Source of the DNA: Pezizomycotina sp. ARF18
Taxonomy: Eukaryota; Ascomycota
DNA length: 59,060 nucleotides
Assembly: GCA_002224055.1 (NCBI GenBank)
Contig: AZLU01000045.1
Span: 176,089 to 235,148, forward strand
Reading direction: 5' to 3'
Positions within the stretch are counted from its first letter, which is position 1; every line of letters begins with the position of its first letter. A program made the position numbers and the translations under genes. Below are positions 23,004-36,632 of the stretch, piece after piece. The notes under the pieces are model-generated. The model was not told where the DNA came from, made no database searches, and saw nothing but the letters and a program-made list of their open reading frames with translations.

Positions 23004-26000
23004 GCACGACGTTTGGCTAGATCTATAAAGCTATCGTTCGCTTGGCGGCCATATATCCCAACGATTCCCTGGCTTGCGATTCGCGGGGAACGAAGAAATC
23101 TAGAAGATCTTTGTCTTGGTAATGTTTTTTTCTTGTCTGTAATATCTGGTGTTAGGCTTCAGTAATATACGGCAGCGTCTGCTTGTTGGTTCTTACAGGG
23201 TTAAATATACGTCACAGAACCAATTGCTGTTATTTGCGGGTGTGGGCTAGCTCGCATGAAACATCGCAAGCCCGTGCGTCGATTGTTTTTCTTTTAATTT
23301 TCCGTTCGCCGAGCGGCTCGGTAGTGGCTTCTGCCTTAATACCGTTTGTTGTAGATTGGACTTCGGTAGGCCCTTTGAAAAAGATCGACTTCATTGTGTA
23401 ATCTACAAAGCAGTTGGTGCGGAGGATTATTGTAAATTTCTCGGTGAACCGCTCAAGCAACACTAAACGATATACCACAAACACCATGATCTCTATTATT
23501 GATCAGGTCGGGAAAATCGATCGATGGTGCTAAATCCTCGCAAGCAAAACTGCAATTGTGCGGGGTGGAAGTAATTATATCAGTGGATCGTGCACCCTTT
23601 TTCGTCGCGCTAAACTGATTGACAGAAGTGCTATATCGACAGGCTGCTAAGCAGAGGGCAGGCAGAAATTTTTCTAGCAGACCAAGACGAAAAAAAAAAA
23701 ACTTACTAGTAACTATTGATATATGTACACCTATTAAAACCCACTTGCTATTATAATTATTATTGGCTGGAATAAAAATAAAAAGGCCTCGTAGTGGTTC
23801 GGTAAGATGGAGTTGTAGAAGATCACGATGATCCATTCATCCTAGTGCAGAAGCTCTGCTGGTTATTATATTGGTCCGTGCGATCCGAACGTTCGGTACC
23901 ACACTAGCGGGAAATTGGTATCGCCTTACAAAAATAAAATAAAAAACGCTTTTTCAGTTGATATAAGATAATATTGTTTACTACACCAAAATAGTCCGAG
24001 AAGAGTTATTCCAACTGAAATTTTGATCACTGAATTAAAGGATTGACGCCTCGAAGAGAATTGGCAAATCTTAACAGAGGTTGTGATAATTTCTCGAAGG
24101 AAGGTCTAGAACTCAACTAGCGTTCTTCTAAACTGGGTATACCGTAGTTGACGATGTTAAATTACTTCAGCAAGGCGACGATGGTATTGGGAAACCGATA
24201 TAACGGCCTCAAAATATTGTCGCTGAGTACCACTTACTAGATCCGTCAGTCGACATTTAATTAAAAGAAAGATCTGCCGGGTTTTCACTCTTGATAACTC
24301 AGACAGTCCCAAAGAAAAAAAAAAATTAAAGGGAAGGGTTCCCGTTTTCTTTCCTGCCAAAGAGTTCAAGGATTTCCTTGCAAATGGAAGACCCACTAGT
24401 GGCGTTTCCGCGCTGTTCACGAATCCTCTAGAGCCAGCGGGCTTAGCAGCTCACTTCTGTAGAAGAAGGAAGCACCCTGTGAGGCGGGGCCGCGGGGGGA
24501 CGGAGGGAAATTCCGTTTGGTGAACTCTGCTGTTTTAATTACTTATCTTTATAGTGGTGTCGCTTTGCTCCACATACCCGATCTCTCGAGGTGGGAGGGG
24601 GCCCAAGCGCCCCCCCTAGACCCATCCCCTCCCATCCCGTCGCGGCGACACCTGCCCGATTTCCCCAAGGGGGAACGGGCTTACGCTAGACCTTATTATT
24701 ACTAAGTATTATTTATTGATATTTTTATAGCTACTGAATACTGCCGCTGCGCTGTACCTATAATATTATAACATGATAGTGGCTGTTATTCTATAACTGC
24801 GTGGCTAACCAGTGCTAACTACTATTCATTAATGGTATATACCGCGGAATTAACCGAATATTGAAAAGTCGAGGTGGAAGTCTTTCATCTTTTCAATTCA
24901 TCCTCAAAGACTTCTTCCAATCCAGGCCAGCCTCACGTGAAATTGCCTGTATTCAACACTTTTTTTTTTTTCGTGAATAAATAGCTGTCGATATAAAGCA
25001 GGGCTTAGCAGCAGCCCAAATCTCCACAGCTTGAGACAGCTATATTTAAGATACTCTGCGACGATTTCGCTAGAAGAAATCAGGTTAGTTATTGAGATTT
25101 CAATATCTGTGGCGTCGTTTTGGTTCTCCATCTCGAATATTCCTCAGTTCTTTTTTCTTTGAGTGGGCGGGATTATTTGGAGATGACTTAATTTGCAAAA
25201 ATTATCGTTCGATTTTTTTGGTCAGCCAGCCAATCAACAATAGAGGGATATTGAAGCCGCCGCTAGATCTACCAGAATTATATTGCTCATAAAGTCATAC
25301 TAGTCTTGAAAGGAAATATTACTTTCAATATTATTAGCTTCTTAATATCAATCAGTCAATTAATTTTCCGATCAAAATTTGCAAGGAATAGAGAAAAAAA
25401 TCTTCCAAGACCCTAGAGATATACGTGATTGCCATGTGGTTTTCGTGAATGTAGGAATAAAAATACGTTTTTCGCCTTACGTTCCTCGTGAGGGAAAATC
25501 CCGAATGAAAGATGAAAAAAGTGTGACGAGTTTGACAGGAGTGCATTAGAACCCACATCACGACAGATTTTCGAACGAGAAGGCTTGCGCACGAAAATTA
25601 CCGAAATACCTACTTCAAAGTGTCATTATACTTTGATATATCGACCTCTCCATCTCAATCGGAGGGGTTTCGAGAAAAGATCTAGGAAAAGTTTCTCGAT
25701 CAATTGATTCACTGAACTTCACTGGGAGGAATATATCCGTCAAGGAATACTTTGACCTTTTTTTCCGCTTCAAAAAGCCGCGACTCGGAACTTAGCCGTT
25801 TGGTATCGGTCGGAGATTGTTCTGTTGAGAAATTGAATGATATGATGACCAGGAAGTCAGAAAGATAAACGAATTTCACAAGATGAACAACCTTCTGCAA
25901 CGTTCGTTTGATCTATTATATATCGTACCTTGCATGTCGGCGGAGGGAAAGAACTATTCATGTGCCAGTGTTTTTCTAAACATCTCCAAATTTGTTTTTG

Positions 26001-27258
26001 TACGGGAACGATCCAGACCTTTTTGCTGCCAAAAACAAAAAATAACTGGCCAGCTTGATTTCGACTCACCGGAATTGCTTGTGGCGAGTGTGCGCGGCTT
26101 GCAGGCGCCTCGCAGTCCTCGCAGCTATCGGCGCTGTAAAATTCGCCAATAGGAAGCCGCTACGGCTCGCTAAGCATCTGCCCGGATATTGTCTTAAGCC
26201 ATTCGCTAGAGACACCGGCGGTTCGGGATTATTCACCTCGGAAAAAGGGTCCTAGAGAAGTTAAAGAGTGTAAATCTTCATCCAAGACGGGTTTATATTC
26301 CCTTCGAGCTACCTGGTTTTAGTTATCTGCGAAATTTATTTTAGAATCGCCGAAAAGATTCGAGCTCTACAATTGAAAGAGGTAAAATTTACCTCCTTTT
26401 CTTGGTTCTTTATTCCAAAAGTACAATAAAAGAGCATTGTTTGGACTCGACAAAGATATAAAGACTCACACGGATACAAGCAAGAATTCAGCGCGGAATT
26501 GAGCTGAGAGACTATTTGTGCACGACCTAAGTAGAAAAGGTCGAAGGTTTGGGTATCGGGGAGAAAAAAAAGGCTCACTATATTTTGAGCTAAAGACTGA
26601 CGATCCAGGTACCTGGGATTTCATGTCAAGAAAAGTATCACTGAAGCCGCCATCAAAAATCCTTAGTAGTTAGTTGAGAGTGGACACAAGCCTTTAGCTT
26701 AGGCTGTTTTTGTAAAGAACAAAATTTCAAAGATACTGTTTTAGCTACCTGATATCGGATCGGCGAGAGTTCATATCAACAATCTTTGGGAATTGAAGAT
26801 GGTAGATCATAGCAAAATCTTTGGCGTCTCGAAAACAGTGCTCTATCCTTACCTTCTTTTCGATCTTGACACAGAAGGGGATCAACCTAGAAATTATAAT
26901 CTGCCCTCAGCAACTAGATTTTATAGAAACGAAATTCAAAATGAAATGTGTTAAGGAAAGGAGAAATCGTCTGCGAAGCTCAATGGTCTTCAACTATAGA
27001 TATTTCGCCATTGTTTCTCCCTGTATAAGGAGGAAAAGTATTGTTCTTTCTTTAGGTGAGGTATTTTTTTTTTTAAAATTGTTGTTTTATCTTTTTGGAG
27101 TTGAGATCTGTTGTTCTTTGCCGCGACTCGTACTTGGAGCAGGGGGAGGTGGTATGAGTTCCTTCGACAGAAAAATAGTAGTATAAACCGCGTGTTTATT
27201 GGGTTGAGGACTTAGGAATTGCTAGGGCTACGTGGAAATAGAGGTGGAGCTCAATACC

Positions 27259-27291
<33 letters not shown>

Positions 27292-27702
27292 AAAAATATT
27301 TAAGCGTAAATCGACTCTAAGCAGCAAGGACCTTCTGGAAATAAACAATTATAGATGCTTAGTATAAATCCAGAATAGTCGAGGGTTGGTATCTATCTAC
27401 TACGAGATAAGTTTATTCCCTGACCGGAAACGAACTACTAGGAGGAACATCGATCCGACTCAATATTACACCTACATGAGTTAAGTACTCGTTGCAATCC
27501 CTTGCTGCACGTTGCAGCCACTCTTAACGTCTTCCTCCTTCTGTGGGTACATTGAGTGACCTGTGTTTTTTTGGTCCATTGTCTACTCCGTACATCGTTA
27601 GTGTACGTATCTCGGATGAACACAGCGGGGTGAAGGGGAAAAAAAGGCGAGGGCAATTGCGGGCGAGCTCCAGCTTCCAAGGGCCGAGCTGCTAACATTT
27701 TG

Positions 27703-27737
<35 letters not shown>

Positions 27738-28948
27738 GTCGGCGATATAGTGCGAATGATCTCTAGTTCTCCTAAGGGTCCTCGGGTTAGTGTGATGAGC
27801 TGGCTAATTCAAGCACATAAAAGAGCTAACAGATCATGGTAGGCAGTCAGTCTTTATGAAATCAAGATCACGATCTAAGAAGCAAGGGAAAAGAAAAGGA
27901 ACACCTGATTCAATAAAAAAAATTTTTTTTTCTTTACAAAGCTGAAATGGCTTAAGCGCTGTAGTAATCAAAGTGAGCAGCAGCAGATGAAAATCAATAA
28001 TAAACAACATCTTCGATCGTCAGCTTGAAGAGATTTAGGGAACGGAGGTTTGCCCGCGCTAGGTCTATTGTTTGCTGGAGGCCTACACTACAGGCCCTGG
28101 ACTTCCAAGACAAGGACCGATGAACAATAGACACCCATCTTCCTTCCTTCCTTCCTCCTTCCCCCCCTTTGTTAACAAACAAAATATATCTAGCCAGTCA
28201 CCTGAGAGGAAAGATGTAGATGAAGAAAAAAAAGCTATTAGCCCAGTTAGTTGAAGCTCGTCCGACCGTAACAACCAAAGAAAAATTAACAATTCGTAGG
28301 CAAAGGGAGAGGGAAGGGGGAAACAGATTTGAAGAAATAGAAGAAAAAGAAAAGAAAAAAAAATAAGTATATTAATTTTTTTTTTACTATTTGTTAAGGA
28401 GAAAATATTCCAAAATAACCCCTTTAAAAAAAAAAAAAAGAAAAAAAAAAAGAAAATATAATTAGAGAAAAAAGAAAGCATACTTTACTTTACTTTTACT
28501 CCCACCACTATCTTTTAATCCTTGTATTATTTCGATCGATATGGTTGGTTCAATCCAGTTTATTGCGTTGTGTATGAGGAAGAGGAGGAGGTACATCCCT
28601 ATATTATTGTATCACTGTAGTGAAGGTATGTTCCGTTCGTTATTAGCATCGTGTAAAGTCTGTTTAACTTTTTTTTTTTTTTTTTAACACACGACCAACA
28701 ATTTTCAGGAATGATATAAACACCATCCCTCCGCCCTTTCCCCTCTCTCCTCAAGTTTCTTGTTCAGATCTCCACAATTCATTCGTTAAGATCATTCCTT
28801 TCCTTTATAGCTGTGTTATCATTGCTAATACCGTCAGCCAAAAAATTGATCACTGTTTCTCGTTTTATATATTTTTGGTCTTATATATACATATAATATT
28901 AATTCTATATCATTTGCTTTGTGTTTTTTGCCGTTGTTTCAAACCACA
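16655..28948. other. 12.3-kb gene-poor AT-rich region
   Basis: I see no conserved protein, rRNA, tRNA or snRNA on either strand. Open frames are under about 155 codons and look random. Long homopolymers occur at about 17081-17101 (T), 18953-18977 (A), 19952-19973 (T), 20919-20938 (T), 22963-23000 (T then A), 27260-27286 (A), 27708-27731 (T) and 28669-28685 (T). GC-richer islands occur at about 21330-21600, 24480-24690 and 26070-26230. Stretches such as 17590-18800 are visibly rich in TA dinucleotides, which would fit ancient repeats mutated by RIP, though that is only an impression. No terminal repeats, reverse transcriptase or transposase motifs were recognised. Unannotated non-coding RNA cannot be excluded. 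Confidence 0.55.
21530..21580 (+). repeat. GCGGGA hexanucleotide minisatellite
   Basis: About five tandem GCGGGA units, with flanking imperfect copies (GCGGGAGACG before, AAGCGGGAG after), form a G-rich purine tract in otherwise AT-rich DNA. It is not in a coding frame that I recognise. Confidence 0.85.
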
Positions 28949-30922
28949 ATGTTTTGTCAAGAACGGGCGATGGTGGACCAAGACCGCCTATTCGATTGGC
29001 ACTCTATCGTTCCTCGAACCTCCTCTTCCTCGCGCTCCTCGCAAACCATCGGTGTACCCTCGATACGCAGCAACGCTTCATCTGTTGACAGTTCCGCAAT
29101 TCCTCGCACGATGACCAATTCTTGCACCTCTTCGAATCCCTCGACTTCTCAAACGAACATTACCACTTACCCAGCCAACGAGGAGGAATTTTCCAAGCTA
29201 CCGCCTGCGATACGTCGAAAGGTGAGAATATCTTTTTGTATAGATTCGAGTGGAAGTATCCGTTCAAACTAACAGTGTAATTAAAATAAACTGTAGCAAT
29301 TCAGTACTGTAGAGAGACTCCGTCTCGCCCAGCAGTCCGCAACGAATACCACACAACACGAGCCAAAGCCTCGGTCCCTTAGCGCAGCGAGCAACCATTC
29401 CAAGGACTCGGCTCCTCGCTCGCCGCACACACCAATCTCTCCACTATTTCCCAAATCCCCGATGCTCACCAGGTCGCCCAGTCGGTCACCAAGGAAAGAA
29501 TCCCCCGAGAAAAGGGTCAAGACGAAGCACTCAGAACCTGTAATCCAGAAGACCTCATTCTTACGCAATCTGATGCGAGATGGTTCCTCCAGCTCGGAGA
29601 TACGATTAAGAGGAAGCTCTTTACGGCGGACGAACGGTTTGCTCCTGCAAAGCAAGTGTGAGGATATGATCCAGAACTTTGAGAGGAATAATACCAACAA
29701 TAACGAGATCTGCAACGCGCCTACCAACGATAATATGCCTTTCTCGTCGGCAGATTTCAATGACAGCCTTACCACACTCGCCACCGTTTCGACTTCGAAG
29801 GTAGATGCCATGGATCTGGCGCCTCGACCAAAGGCGAGCTACGAGCCTACAACCATTACCACTATTACCGCTTCTACCGAAGCATCCATCCCCACTAAGA
29901 CAACGACTAGACGGGCGATCATCCGCGAGTCTTTCAAGTGGATCGAGGATGATGAACATGAGTTGGAGACCCAATTGGTTCTGGACTCTCTCGATGAAGG
30001 GAACATCCACACGACCACGGTTGAGGTTCCAGATACTTACTCATCGAGACGAAACTCTCGCCGACCCTCGATCAAGAGGACGCTTTCACTTACCCGAAAT
30101 AGCGATCGCAATTCGATATCAAAACCGTCGGATGCGAGTGAATGGTCCTCAAACTTGCGGGCACGCGCGAATGAGCCGGAGATCTACCATGTCCCAGAGC
30201 TTGAGCATTCCGAGCAAGAGGGTCTCATACTCGGCGGCGTCAACGCCAACACGGGCTTCGATGGACCAAGACGCTGCTTTCTGGCAGGATCCAGATGCGA
30301 GGCTCAAACTGCGAATCTACCTTGCCTCCGCGCAAAAATTTTGACGAGGCCTTGGAGTTCGGGTTCCCGCAACTGCAGGATGGAACGAAAGAATTCGCAA
30401 ACACGAGACCGAAGAGCCAGGTTCTAGAACAGCCCGAGGCACTCAAGTCGAGCATGTCTTTCCTTGCGGACTCTGACGATGAAGACGACAAGGATTCGAT
30501 GAGATCGCTCAAGCGTGGAGGTCCACGAAGTACCAGACTAGGGAAAGGCTCCACATCAAAAGGAACGAAACATCTCTCACCAAGCTAGCAGCAGCAGCGC
30601 CTTCCCTCAAAGTGACGACAAGCATTGTCGATCATCGCGATGTGCTCCAACCTCGCGTGGTCAACCGAACTTCACTGAGACTTCTGCAGGGGGTCGCGAA
30701 ATGACCCTCAGGATGACGCTCACTAGGAAGGATCTACGCGCCGACGAGTCTGAACTTTATGGCTGGCAGAAGGACTTTAATGCTGCTGCTGGGCTGGAGA
30801 ATGTTCCCCCGCCGTCAGACCACCTCGCTGATATTCCCTGGCAAGGGGAGGACCGAAACGGCAACCGATGGATTGTGAGCAAAATTTGGAGCAAGGTCAG
30901 ACACATTCCGAAGAAATGCTAA
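28949..30922 (+). CDS. Conserved fungal protein of unknown function
   Basis: The ATG at 28949 starts MFCQERAMVDQDRLFDWHSI. Exon 1 ends at 29221 (donor GTGAGA) and exon 2 begins at 29297 after CTGTAG, joining in frame (R-K-Q-F-S-T-V-E-R-L). The middle is serine/threonine-rich and basic, low in structure, with SPSRSPRKESPEKRVK (about 29470). A conserved-looking module follows: AAFWQDPDARLKLRIYLASA then QKFDEALEFGFPQL (about 30265-30380), and FLADSDDEDDKDS (about 30465). The C-terminal module is TLRMTLTRKDLRADESELYG then WQKDFNAAAG and IVSKIWSKVRHIPKKC, stop 30920-30922. I recall similar modules in uncharacterised Pezizomycotina proteins but know no function. Breaks near 30240, 30345, 30575 and 30700 must be crossed. 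It is likely soluble: no signal peptide or membrane segment is visible. Confidence 0.65.
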
Positions 30923-33900
30923 AGAAGTTACAATTCCTTTCAAAGACTACACCAAACCAAACCAAAAACTTATCGCGATCTGCGACACTAGAGATGATCT
31001 ACCGCTTTCCTCTCCCGTTCGGTGTAAATATTTATTTCCCATCACATTTTATTTCTTTTGTCGTTCTTTCCTTTTCTGATTTTTGTCTAATTTTTTTTCC
31101 CTTCTTTTAACCGACCCATAGCCGCTTTTCCTTTGTCCCCACTTTTTCGGTCCTGTCACATTGAAGATCTTCATGGTTACCCAGCGGGGTTTTTTTTTTT
31201 TTTTTTGATACCTTTTGAGTTTTTTAATTTTGGGAAGGCGTATTAGTATCACCTTTTTTCTCTGTACACAATGGACTGATTATTATTGTTATTATTGTTA
31301 TTATTATTTATTTATTTATTTAAATTTTTTTCTTTTTTTTATATAAAAAGTCTTTTTTAAATCCTTAATCTTTTTAATTATGCTAGTACTATTTTCCTAT
31401 TTCTATTGGTGAATTTTTTATTTCGATCTTTTATCAATTACTTCTCTTATCCCCGGAGAGACCGAGTAGAAGTCTCACCATTCTGATAATAGAAATCTCA
31501 CGAAGTCATGGTACAAACACAAAGGGTTCTTTGTCAGTTAGAGCTCCTTCTTTTCCTTAGTAAGAGAAAAATTTTTCTTTTAGTATATCCAATACAATAC
31601 AATCCTGATACTGAACAAAAACGCTCTATACTATTGCCCCAGACTGTCAAGATAAGCTTATTCGCCGTTTGTTTATTCTGTTACTTGGATACTAACCGTT
31701 ATCGTATCGTATTTTATAACCTCAATAATAGGCGACATCGTCAGTCTTCTTATTTTCTCCATGTTTTTACCCTTTTGTTTCATACGGAAGGCGGCCCCAC
31801 GCGCTGTAACCTCCACACACCCACCTTATTCACAAGGCAAAGCATTCAAATTCTTTTATCGTTTATCAAAATTACGATTAATAGAGACGTAATAATAAGC
31901 TATTCGTATATTTCCCCGCCTGGTTGAGCAAAAAGCGGAGTATTGGCTAGGCTTTCAAGCAGGTATTTAGTGTGGGTGCTTTTTTCCAGTATTCCAGTAC
32001 TTACCGAGGTGAGAGGGCGCCCGACACCTCGAAAAAACAGCACAAAAATTTGCAAAAATGAGCACTTTACCATACAAAAAATAAAAAAAAAATTAAATTA
32101 AATTAAAATATTTTGAACCTCAACGCCTAGAAAAAAGATGCTAAAGCCCTGCTTTCAAGGATCAAAGCCTCCACAAGAAGTATTAGCGAATTCGAAACGG
32201 CAGCCTTTCAACGCCTCATTCATGAGCGTATTCAAAAAAAAACGAGCTATCAGCCTATCATAGCCATCCGAGGTTGAATTTTATCTTTCAATCACGTGTA
32301 TATATTCATTATTCTTCCATCGTTCGAAAAAAGAACAGAAAAACAACAACTGCAACTATAAGTAAAAGAGTCGAATCCTTGCATGATGCAGAATGCTTCA
32401 CCGACTCGAAACGAGCGCAAAAACTCCCTTGCATCTGAACTATTGAGTTGTTTTTCTTGCCACGTTTGATTTGTTCTTTTTCTGTTGTATATTTCCTGTG
32501 AGGTGCAGGCCCTCTGCAAGAGGGATCATATATTCGTTATACTTTCGCGGTCAGTGAGGTGCTAAGGAACTTTCCACAATTGCGGCGAACAAAATATAAG
32601 TATTGCAACCATTAATTGCCGTATTCGTGTAGAATTTGAAGAAAAAACGCCCTCTTGTTTTTCCTGCTAAGTAATTGAAATTATAGAGTAAAGGGATTAT
32701 ATGATGAAAGGGGCGCAACTTTTTTTTTTGGGGCTCCTAAATCCTATCCCTTCCTTTTTAATAACCTCCCTTTATTATTACTTCTATCATAGTGATAGTC
32801 TGGTTATTTTGAGGGCCTTTGAGAAAACTAAACAGATAAAGCGTTTACTATCTTTCAGGACCTATATTTGGGTTGAGATATAGGGTTTGCCCGTTGAACG
32901 TTGAAGGACGCGAGGGATATTTTATTTTGGCTTTTTCGGAGGCGTTTTGCTTAATTGTCGATCATAGGCACGTTTTGGACCTAGCTTCGTTCGCCCCTCC
33001 CAGACCAATCCCGCTCCTATCGCAAATATATAATTCAATATATATTCCCCGTCCGCCGTTTACTCTTATTTTTAATTCTTCCGAGGATGAGGGGAGCAGG
33101 CAAGCAAGCCTCCTTTACCAAGTAAAGGACTCATTGGAAAAATAGGGATATGAGTTTCTTACCCAGTGGCCAGTCCCAGTCCCAGTTCCTCCCCGGGTTC
33201 GGACCTCCCAGTAAAAAGAAAATATTTAAAAGCCGTGAATGTTTAAAGTTCGTCTTAACGCCTTTTTTAACTTTGATATTTTAAAAAAAAGCGAGGGATC
33301 GACTATCACTCTGCATGCGATCAGCGGTCTAGCCCGTCTTTTTTCCTTTTCCTCTCCTAATATAAAATATAGAATAGAAAAAAGGAGATACAGAGTGAGA
33401 CCCGTTGTGGTCGGTGCCCCTGTTTATCGATATACCTTTTTTTTTTTTTTCACTTAAACAGAATAGAACGGTTGGCTACATACGCGAACGCTCTGATTAA
33501 CCCTTTGCTTTTTCTTTTCGCTATTATCAATCAATATATTACAAGATGAACTAAAAATATCACGAGAACAGCTTCGAGTACGTATTGAATAGATTGAAAT
33601 TCTGTATTTTAAAAACGGAAGGGGGTTTGATCTTCTGACCTCAACCTGAACTTTTGCCTGAGCCTGAAGGATGCGTTGAGATAGAAACGGTCGTCTCGTC
33701 CGACTTGAGTACAAAAAACCTTCCTTTAGGTTTTTAGACAAGGGTTCGATAAGCAGCCGACCCCGGGCAGCCACAAACATCATCCTAGCCTTTTAAAACG
33801 GGGGTTTTCGACAAGGCCATCCCTGGAAGTGAAAGGGAGTAAGAAACGCCTAAAATAAGATAAAATCGTTAGCGCTCAGAGCCCCGTAGTGTTAGGATGA

Positions 33901-36632
33901 ACTGAACCAGGGAAATAAAATCAAAAGAAATCTCACTAAGAAAGCAATACGCCCCCCTTCCCCTACTCTCATTTCGCGTCCTCAGATGATTTTTTTCTTT
34001 CCTTGAACTCTTTTTTGATTACTCAAATATAATTGTCTGGTAGAAATTGTTTCAAAGTGGGAAAGCAAACATTTCTCAAGGAAACAATTGGCTTACTTAC
34101 TACCCGTTAAACAAAATTTGAACATTTAAAATGACTTTTTTCTTCTGAGTCTCGAAATTTTGTGATCTTGTTTTGTACTAGTGTCAATATTATTGCTATT
34201 GTTTATCTTTTTCTTCGATTGTTGTCATGGGGAGTTTCTCAGTTGGATTGTTGGTGCAAGTTGTAACGTTCTTGATTCGTCAAACTGGCGATATCGTGAG
34301 TTCTGATCTTGAAGAAAGGGGGGGATTTCGACTGCTGAAGTTGAGGCCAAGAAATAAAACGAAATGCAACAAAACACCACTGTTAAAACTGTTTGTATAC
34401 TTCGATGCGATCGGCGTCGGCGAAAAGATCCCCGCGGAATTGGGCGCTTTTTCCCCTTCAGAATCCAACCTATTCGCGTACTGGACTTGAAGAAAAACAA
34501 CAATCGCCAGTCAAAAGGGTTGTAGCCGAGCTACCCGTCAACCGTCCGAATATCATCGCCCATCGAGCGAGGTGACCGAATCCGTTTAAGACTCGTTTCC
34601 CCTCTTCGAAAAGAAAATTAAATAAGGGGCGATATTTGCCTTAAGAGAACACCAGCAAAGTGGAGCATGTTTTGTTAGACAATCCCTGCTCTTGAAAGAG
34701 GACGGCCAAGCGGAAGGGAGAAATCAAGGCCGGACTCGGCCCGTTTAGACAGCGAAGCGTTACACCAGTTACAGCGCAAGTGCTGTGTTCAGTACGAACA
34801 GCAATAAATTGCTAAAGTATCACGGAGAGAAAGGAAAGTCAAGGCAGCGATCATTTTTTGGTTTCTTTATTGGATTTTGATTTGGAATAAATCCGCTCAG
34901 CGTCCGAATAACCTTTATTGATATCTATATAGTAAGAAAGTGGAAGATACTCCAAGTTTTTAATCGTATAACTAGTCGTCGAAGCTGAAGGGAAGAAAGA
35001 GAGTTAGCTGTTAGTTCTAATTGTATATAACCCTTTTCGGTTTATAGATGAGAAGGGCAAAAAGAAAACAATTACGATTACTATTCAATCGGAAATATAT
35101 TGTGCTTACAATGTGGCAATGACAGCGGGTCGGTCGTTAGAAGCGCTGTTTCGCGTTTAGGCTTTGGAAAGGGCTTGCTGTTTATTGTTCATTGTCCAAT
35201 GCGGTTCGTCCTTGGACTTTTGGTGGCTTCTCCTTGCAGGACGTATTTTTACGTGTATTGTCGATCAATTGCTATAATAGCGACGCCTTAGAGAAGGGTC
35301 TCTGAAATGAATAAAAAAGGAGTCTTGGAAAGCTCAAGCTTTCAGAGAGACTATTTTTACTCTGAATAAAAGACGCCAAACCGGAAGCGATTGTGAGATA
35401 TTCAGGTGTGCTTGCTGTGAGCCGCAGGAATGAATTCGTACCCACCAATTGCCGTAAGGCGTTTAAATTCCGAGAAGGGCGGAGTTAGTCCCGGAAACGG
35501 TAATCAAATACGCCGACAAGCCAAAAAGCTCGTGAATATTCATCTCAACAAAAACTGTTTATCTTTCTCTTGCAGTTTTATTCTTTTAACTAGTTTTAAG
35601 GCAGTTCATGCTTACTTGTTTTGTGTTTGTGCATGATACGATAGCCAATAAATATATAAGCCCAGATCCAATTGACGCTCAGGCTTGAACCTATGAGCGT
35701 ATCAAGAGGTGGGTCCGTCACAAGGAAGGAATAAGCGTCAAGAAGCGCAGGCTTCGTCCTATCGAAAGAACACGAGAAGAAAGGGTGAGTTATTGTCTTG
35801 GGTTTTAACCCAAACCTCGGTAGTATTTGGTATTAATCCTTGTGTTGAGGGTCATCGGGGAAGTAGCTGGGATAACGTGGTATTCCTAAACAGTGGTAGA
35901 GTTCTATTAAGAAGACGTTCCTGAGCGAAGCGAGTTGGCTGAGCGATGATCGTGACGATGTTGCGAAGTTTCGGGAAATATTCCATTTTGCAATGTCGCC
36001 ATTTCAGGCTCCCCATGGTTATCCACGAGTGACCACAACAGGGTTGGCACTATTATTTATATAAAGGCTTGGATATACTGGTTTCCAATTCGCAAGGGTG
36101 GCCCGGGTAACAATATACCACGATTTCCATTCTTGAGGAGATTGTAAATATTTACAGCAAGGACCGGGTGTGTTTTGCCTTCTCTTTCCGTGGTTTCGGA
36201 GAATGCATACCGAACGATCATTTTATCGAGTGTTTGATACCGTTTGAAACCGCTCAGATAATCTATACCGATATTAGCAATTGGAGCAAGGAAACCATTG
36301 AGATATGGACTGATTACACTACGAACCACAATAAACGATATCCAAGGCTGAGAGACTTCAGACAAGGATCCGGCGTATTTTTTGCAACCAGTGTAACAAG
36401 CAAAACCTATATTGCTACGCGGAACGGCGATCGGAACGTCATGCGGTTTTTTTTTATTCCGAGGAGAATCGATGAGTTTCTCTCGGCTCGAAGCATACGT
36501 TATTGAAATTAGCTCCGGCGTCGAGGGGCTTTCAAATCGTACGTTTGAGATTTTACTGAATAACAGACGCGTCAGAAATTTTGTTTACTCGCGCAGTAAT
36601 AAAAATGATGTCATGACTTGCAAACTGTCCTC
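30923..36632. other. 5.7-kb gene-poor AT-rich region
   Basis: No conserved gene recognised on either strand. It includes a tri/tetranucleotide low-complexity stretch of ATT/ATTT units at about 31280-31325 and a T16 run near 31190-31206. The stretch around 36060-36560 has a few moderate open frames (for example minus 36057-36365), but none resembles a family. No tRNA-like T-loop/A-box pairing was convincing. Confidence 0.5.

Noticed and set aside
23453-23836. 127-codon minus-strand open frame in the 12-kb gene-poor region
   Set aside because: Low-complexity Phe run and no family resemblance.
26055-26255. CAACRR peptide resembling the start of a Zn2Cys6 transcription factor finger
   Set aside because: Only two of the six cysteines are present in any frame, and there is no downstream linker or coding support.
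16655-28948. Transposon or retroelement remnant
   Set aside because: No long terminal or inverted repeats, reverse transcriptase YxDD, integrase or transposase signature could be seen by eye; kept only as a hypothesis under the gene-poor region finding.
31508-31927. 139-codon + strand open frame in the second gene-poor region
   Set aside because: No recognisable domain, AT-driven composition, and no start or splice context better than chance.
33170-33220. GGGTTCGGACC, considered as a tRNA T-arm
   Set aside because: No matching A-box, anticodon arm or acceptor stem at the right distances.
34700-34800. GGCCAAGCGGAAGG, considered as a tRNA-Leu/Ser D-arm
   Set aside because: No B-box GGTTCGAATCC-type sequence downstream and no closing acceptor stem.
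36057-36365. 102-codon minus-strand open frame 3' of the Stn1-like gene, considered as its C-terminal exon
   Set aside because: No winged-helix-like pattern could be recognised and no splice join in frame was found; it remains only a possibility.
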